From the NCBI GenBank assembly GCA_000715605.1, contig KL568557.1, positions 31,582 to 41,298 on the forward strand: 9,717 bases of DNA, given 5' to 3'. Both the position numbers and the translations under genes were made by a program. Under the pieces are notes generated by a model that ran no database searches, was not told the DNA's origin, and was given only the letters and a program-made list of their open reading frames with translations. How positions within the stretch are numbered: position 1 is the first letter of the stretch; each line of letters begins with the position of its first letter. Of this stretch, positions 7,301 to 9,717 are shown piece after piece. Source of the stretch: Streptomyces speibonae (lineage in GTDB: Bacteria > Actinomycetota > Actinomycetes > Streptomycetales > Streptomycetaceae).

Positions 7301-7926
7301 ATCTCCAGCAGGCCGTCGCGGACCCGGTGCTCGATGTCGATGCCGTGGTCCATCAGCTCCAGGAAGTAGCGGTCCTTGCCGAAGATGTCCTGGTAGTCGG
7401 CGGCGGCCTTGAGGGCCTCGTCGAAGTGGCCGAGGCGCAGCCGGGTCTGCACCTCGCCGGAGGGGCAGCCGGTGGAGGCGACGATGCCCTCGGACCACTG
7501 CGCGATGGTCTCCTTGTCCATCCGGGGCCACTTCTGCAGCCAGCCCTCGGCGTAGGCGTCGGAGGAGAGCCGGAAGAGGTTGTGCAGTCCGGTGCTGTTC
7601 ACCGCCCACATCGTCTTGTGGGTGTAGCCGCCGGAACCGGAGACGTCGTCCCGCTTCTGGTGCGGCTGGCCCCACTGGATCTTGCGCTTGTTGCGCCGGG
7701 ACTCGGGGGCGACATAGGCCTCGATCCCGATGATCGGGGTGACTCCGGCCTTCTGGGCGGAGTGGAAGAAATCGTACGCCCCGTGCAGGTTGCCGTGGTC
7801 GGACATGGCGATGTGCGTCATGCCCATCTCGTTGCAGGCGTTGAACATGTCCTTCAGCCGCGCGGCACCGTCCAGCAGCGAGTACTGGGTGTGGACGTGC
7901 AGGTGCGTGAACGGCGGCTTCGACAC
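4387..7926 (-). CDS. dnaE: DNA polymerase III subunit alpha (replicative, DnaE1 type)
   Basis: The catalytic subunit of the chromosomal replicase, 1179 aa, the usual length for actinobacterial DnaE1. The N-terminal PHP domain (about 1-280) keeps all nine metal ligands known from mycobacterial DnaE1: His10, His12, Asp19, His44, Glu69, His103, Cys154, Asp222 and His224. In mycobacteria this domain is the replicative proofreading 3'-5' exonuclease. The polymerase core shows GPGRGSAAGS near 376 and catalytic acids Asp417 and Asp419 in PDVDIDF plus Asp581 in KMDFLGL. A helix-hairpin-helix region lies around 850-920, a beta-clamp-binding motif QFDLFG at 941-946, and an OB-fold at about 1015-1095 (GGIISGLQRKMTKQGNAWA). 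The GTG start has AGGAGG 7 nt upstream and leads straight into the PHP motif. No intein or frameshift. It is not DnaE2, which normally lacks an intact PHP site and sits with imuB-type genes. Transcribed alone; two hairpins follow. Confidence 0.98.
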   Translation of the reverse strand: MSKPPFTHLHVHTQYSLLDGAARLKDMFNACNEMGMTHIAMSDHGNLHGAYDFFHSAQKAGVTPIIGIEAYVAPESRRNKRKIQWGQPHQKRDDVSGSGGYTHKTMWAVNSTGLHNLFRLSSDAYAEGWLQKWPRMDKETIAQWSEGIVASTGCPSGEVQTRLRLGHFDEALKAAADYQDIFGKDRYFLELMDHGIDIEHRVRDGLLEIGKKLGIPPLVTNDSHYTYAHEAGAHDALLCIQTGKNLSDPDRFKFDGTGYYLKSTDEMYAIDSSDAWQQGCANTRLIAEMVDTTGMFEKRDLMPRFDIPEGYTEVTWFREETMRGMHRRFPDGIPDDRMKQVEYEMDTIISMGFPGYFLVVADFIMWAKKQGIAVGPGRGSAAGSIVAYALGITDLDPIPHGLIFERFLNPERISMPDVDIDFDERRRVEVIRYVTEKYGADKVAMIGTYGTIKAKNAIKDSARVLGYPYAMGDRITKAMPADVLGKGIPLSGITDPDHPRYSEAGEVRGMYENEPDVKKVIDTARGVEGLVRQMGVHAAGVIMSSETITDHVPVWVRHTDGVTITQWDYPSCESLGLLKMDFLGLRNLTIMDDAVKMVKANKGVDIDLLALPLDDPTTFDLLQRGDTLGVFQFDGGPMRSLLRLMKPDNFEDISAVSALYRPGPMGMNSHTNYALRKNGQQEITPIHPELEAPLKEVLDVTYGLIVYQEQVQKAAQIIAGYSLGEADILRRVMGKKKPEELAKNFTIFQAGARKNGYSDEAIQALWDVLVPFAGYAFNKAHSAAYGLVSYWTAYLKANHPAEYMAALLTSVKDDKDKSAVYLNECRRMGIKVLPPNVNESESNFAAQGDDVILFGLSAVRNVGTNVVESIIKCRKAKGKYASFPDYLDKVDAVVCNKRTTESLIKAGAFDSMGHTRKGLTAQYEPMIDNVVAVKRKEAEGQFDLFGGMGEDQGDEPGFGLDVQFTDDEWDKTYLLAQEREMLGLYVSDHPLFGLEHVLSDKADAGISQLTGGDFGDGAVVTIGGIISGLQRKMTKQGNAWAIATVEDLAGSIECMFFPATYQLVSTQLVEDAVVFVKGRLDKREDVPRLVAMELMIPDLSNAGTNAPVVLTIPATRVTPPMVSRLGEILTHHRGDSEVRIKLQGPTKTTVLRLDRHRVKPDPALFGDLKVLLGPSCLAG

Positions 7927-7933
7927 GGTGCGG

Positions 7934-7939
7934 CCTCCT
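7934..7939 (-). promoter_or_regulatory. Ribosome binding site of dnaE
   Basis: AGGAGG on the minus strand, 7 nt before the GTG at 7926. It fixes the non-ATG start of dnaE. Confidence 0.8.
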
Positions 7940-7989
7940 GGGAGAACAGGCGGTGACGGGGGGACGGACGGTCCGGGGGTCAGCGTCGA

Positions 7990-8018
7990 AGTCTATGCCC
8001 AGGGACTGACACGACACG
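7990..8018 (-). promoter_or_regulatory. Possible dnaE promoter region
   Basis: On the minus strand, TAGACT (7995-7990) fits the TANNNT pattern of a vegetative -10 box and would give a leader of about 57 nt. No good -35 stands at 16-18 nt; the best is a GTGTC-containing stretch around 8013-8018. That stretch is part of a tandem GACACGACAC on the plus strand (8008-8017). Weak evidence. Confidence 0.25.
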
Positions 8019-8042
8019 CCCGTCCCGACGTACCTTCGGGCG

Positions 8043-8071
8043 GTGGCGCGGGCACTCCCGTGCCCCGCCGC
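8043..8071. other. Stable hairpin in the dnaE / DUF2252 intergenic region
   Basis: GGGCAC (8050-8055) pairs with GTGCCC (8060-8065) around a TCCC loop. After one bulged C at 8049 the stem continues with GGCG (8045-8048) against CGCC (8066-8069), a G-T pair and one more G-C pair (8043 with 8071), giving about 12 pairs. It lies 60 nt upstream of the DUF2252 start. It may be a leader RNA structure or an insulator between the divergent promoters. No T-tract follows. A smaller neighbour, CCCGA (8024-8028) with TCGGG (8036-8040), stands just before it. Confidence 0.5.
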
Positions 8072-8130
8072 ACGTTAGGCAGGGGACGGACCAGCCGTTC
8101 CGAGAATCTTGCACCTGGAGGCAGAAAGCG

Positions 8131-9456
8131 ATGTCGGTCCCGCAGCTCAACGACGAGCACCGCGGCGAGGAGATCCTCGCCGTCCTCGACACCGCCTTCG
8201 GCGAGCTCCTCGCCGCCGACCCGGCCGCGTTCCGGGTGAAGTTCCGGAAGATGGCGGCGTCGGCGTTCGCCTTCTACCGCGGGACGGCGTGCCTCTTCTA
8301 CCACGATCTGGACCCCGAGCGACGGGGCGGGCCCTACCTGGACGAGCGCACCTCGCGCGTGTGGATCCACGGCGATCTCCACGCGGAGAACTTCGGCACG
8401 TACATGGACTCCAACGGCCGCCTGGTCTTCAACGTCAACGACTTCGACGAGGCCTACGTCGGCCCCTTCACCTGGGACCTCAAGCGGTTCGCGGCCTCCA
8501 TGGCGCTGATCGGCTACGCCAAGGCGCTCAGCGACGAGCAGATCGGCGAGCTGGTCACCATCTACGGAGCGGCCTACCGGGAGCGCGTCCACGCGCTGGC
8601 CACCGGTGCCAAGAGCGACGAGGTGCCGCCGTTCACCCTGGACACCGCCCAGGGCCCGCTGCTCGACGCGCTGCGCGACGCCCGGTCGCTGACCCGGTTC
8701 GGGCTGCTGGACTCGATGACCGAGATCCGCGACTTCGAGCGCCGTTTCGCCCCCGGCGGCGGCGCCGTCGAGCTGGACGCGGCCACGCGCTACAAGGTGC
8801 TCGCGGCCTTCGACGGCTATCTGGAGACGCTGCCGGACGCCTCGCTGGCCCGCCCGGACTCCTACCGCGTGAAGGACGTCGTGGGCCGGCGCGGCATCGG
8901 CATCGGCTCGGCCGGGCTGCCGTCGTACAACATCCTGCTGGAGGGGCACAGCGACGCCCTGGAGAACGATGTCGTGATCTACATCAAGCAGGCCCAGACC
9001 CCCGCGGTCTCCCGGCACATCACCGACCCGGAGATCCGGGACTACTTCCAGCACGAGGGGCACCGCACGGTGATCTCCCAGCGCGCCCTCCAGGCGCACG
9101 CCGACCCGTGGCTGGGCTGGACGGAGCTGGACGGCTCGGGGCAGCTGGTCGCCGAGGTCTCGCCGTACGCGGTGGACCTGGACTGGAGCGACATCGACGA
9201 CCCGGAGGAGATCGCCCTGGTCGTCGCCGACCTGGGCCGGGCCACGGCGACGATGCACGCGGCGGCGGACGACACCTCCGGGGAGTCCCTGGTGCCGTTC
9301 TCCACCGAGCGCGCCATCGACGCGGCGATCGCCGCCGACGAGGACTCCCTGATCCCGCTGCTGGTCGACTTCGCCCACGACTACGGCGCCCGCGCCCGCG
9401 CCGACCACCAGATCTTCCTCGACCTGTTCCGCAACGGCAGGATTCCGGGACTGTAA
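8131..9456 (+). CDS. DUF2252 family protein (kinase-like fold)
   Basis: A 441-aa soluble protein of the DUF2252 family, typical length, with no signal peptide or membrane segment. HGDLHAENFG at 80-89 resembles the catalytic loop of aminoglycoside phosphotransferase-like kinases (Asp82 as base, Asn87 as metal ligand), and NVNDFDEA at 101-108 resembles the metal-binding DFG/DFD segment (Asp104 or Asp106). WDLKRF follows at 115-120. Further on come a glycine-rich VGRRGIGIGSAG (251-262) and VIYIKQAQ with Lys286, resembling a nucleotide-binding loop and its lysine but placed after the catalytic loop. Phosphotransfer activity is therefore plausible but unproven, and the substrate is unknown. The ATG at 8131 has GGAGG at 8117-8121, 9 nt upstream. 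The gene is divergent from dnaE across 204 nt and probably monocistronic or leads into the membrane protein gene 68 nt downstream. Confidence 0.88.
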   Translation: MSVPQLNDEHRGEEILAVLDTAFGELLAADPAAFRVKFRKMAASAFAFYRGTACLFYHDLDPERRGGPYLDERTSRVWIHGDLHAENFGTYMDSNGRLVFNVNDFDEAYVGPFTWDLKRFAASMALIGYAKALSDEQIGELVTIYGAAYRERVHALATGAKSDEVPPFTLDTAQGPLLDALRDARSLTRFGLLDSMTEIRDFERRFAPGGGAVELDAATRYKVLAAFDGYLETLPDASLARPDSYRVKDVVGRRGIGIGSAGLPSYNILLEGHSDALENDVVIYIKQAQTPAVSRHITDPEIRDYFQHEGHRTVISQRALQAHADPWLGWTELDGSGQLVAEVSPYAVDLDWSDIDDPEEIALVVADLGRATATMHAAADDTSGESLVPFSTERAIDAAIAADEDSLIPLLVDFAHDYGARARADHQIFLDLFRNGRIPGL

Positions 9457-9483
9457 CCATCGAGGCATCCACAGGAACCCTTT

Positions 9484-9493
9484 AGGGATCCCT
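9484..9493. repeat. 10-bp perfect palindrome AGGGATCCCT
   Basis: A gapless palindrome 28 nt after the DUF2252 stop and 31 nt before the start of the next gene. It lies where a promoter or operator for the membrane protein gene would be expected. It has no loop, so it is a poor terminator. Confidence 0.4.
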
Positions 9494-9524
9494 TACCGGA
9501 GCACGTGACACACTCGTTCCCGCC

Positions 9525-9717
9525 ATGGACATATCCGGAACCCAGCTCAGAGCCGTTCGCGCGGCGCTGTTCACGGCTGTCGTCGTGACGCTCAGCAGCG
9601 CGTCGCACGTGCTGCTGTCCGGGGCTCCGCTGCCGGTGAACACGGTGGCCGCGGTCGCCGCCGCCGTGTTCCTCCTGGCGTACGCCCTGGCGGGGCGGGA
9701 GCGTTCCTTCGGGCGGA
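9525..9717 (+). CDS. Hypothetical integral membrane protein, N-terminal part
   Basis: The first 64 codons of a gene cut by the right edge. The start ATG at 9525 is followed by a short basic N-terminus, then two hydrophobic stretches at about residues 12-33 (ALFTAVVVTLSS onward) and 38-57 (VNTVAAVAAAVFLLAYALAG), followed by a positive GRERSFGR loop. This is a membrane protein whose N-terminus would lie in the cytoplasm. No family could be assigned from this fragment. There is no clear ribosome binding site: GGAG at 9498-9501 is 23 nt away, too far. Either the mRNA has an unusual leader or the true start is elsewhere. A start at the ATG is supported by the Arg-bearing N-terminus leading directly into the first hydrophobic helix. 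Confidence 0.7.
   Translation, partial: MDISGTQLRAVRAALFTAVVVTLSSASHVLLSGAPLPVNTVAAVAAAVFLLAYALAGRERSFGR

Noticed and set aside
4387..7926. A possible intein in dnaE, as known in some bacterial DnaE proteins
   Set aside because: The polymerase motifs run in the normal order and spacing and the length is normal for the family; no splicing-domain insertion is seen.
4000..7956. A 1318-codon open frame on the plus strand lying antisense to nearly all of dnaE
   Set aside because: The translation is a monotonous Val/Asp/Leu/Gly/His-rich string with no domain motif. Such frames arise opposite long GC-rich genes because stops are rare, while the opposite strand encodes a perfect polymerase.
7965..7975. 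Short inverted repeat CGGAC-G-GTCCG in the dnaE leader as an operator
   Set aside because: It lies in a run of G and C where such short symmetry is expected by chance, and it has no further extension.
6209..8017. A 602-codon minus-strand frame overlapping the N-terminal half of dnaE
   Set aside because: It is out of frame with dnaE, rich in Arg/Pro/His, and has no ribosome site. It is a frame shadow.
7993..9468. A 491-codon minus-strand frame opposite the DUF2252 gene
   Set aside because: Low-information Val/Gly/Asp/Arg composition and no motif. The plus-strand gene has a ribosome site and recognisable catalytic motifs.
8109..9485. A 458-codon plus-strand frame overlapping the DUF2252 gene in another phase
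   Set aside because: Arg/Pro/Gly-rich shadow with no ribosome site and no domain signal.

Overview
The window is a GC-rich chromosomal segment (strong G/C at third codon positions, GTG starts alongside ATG, GGAGG-type ribosome binding sites) that reads as a high-GC actinobacterium, most likely Streptomyces or a close relative. The best anchor is a full-length actinobacterial-type replicative DNA polymerase III alpha subunit (DnaE1, 1179 aa). There are no tRNA or rRNA genes, CRISPR arrays, insertion sequences or prophage genes. All genes share similar base composition, so this looks like an ordinary vertically inherited region rather than an island.

Layout. (1) Positions 1-871, minus strand: ATP-binding subunit of an ABC exporter, cut by the left edge. 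It is divergent from (2) a TetR-family regulator at 1002-1670 (+). Between them lies a nearly perfect 21-bp palindrome at 956-976, the probable operator. (3) 1703-2635 (+): a metallo-beta-lactamase-fold hydrolase 32 nt behind tetR, probably the same transcript. (4) 2649-3857 (-): a NYN/PIN-like putative ribonuclease with a separate C-terminal domain, ending 13 nt tail-to-tail from the hydrolase. (5) 4080-4247 (+): a 55-aa basic protein with an excellent ribosome binding site, divergent from the NYN gene. (6) 4387-7926 (-): dnaE. It converges on the 55-aa gene across two strong hairpins that look like terminators. (7) 8131-9456 (+): a DUF2252 protein with a kinase-like catalytic core, divergent from dnaE. 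(8) 9525-end (+): the start of a small-residue-rich membrane protein, cut by the right edge.

How the genes relate. The left third looks like a self-contained regulated unit: a TetR repressor that controls itself, the hydrolase behind it, and the divergent exporter, probably in response to a small molecule that the hydrolase cleaves or the pump removes. The ligand cannot be read from the sequence. The right two thirds are centred on dnaE, which carries its own PHP proofreading nuclease, flanked by genes of unknown biological role (NYN nuclease, 55-aa protein, DUF2252 kinase-like protein). I see no clearly new multi-gene system. The points most worth following are the motif order of the DUF2252 protein (possible circularly permuted kinase fold), the two-domain NYN protein with an 11-bp-phased direct repeat in its leader, the short conserved-looking basic protein, and the palindromic operator.
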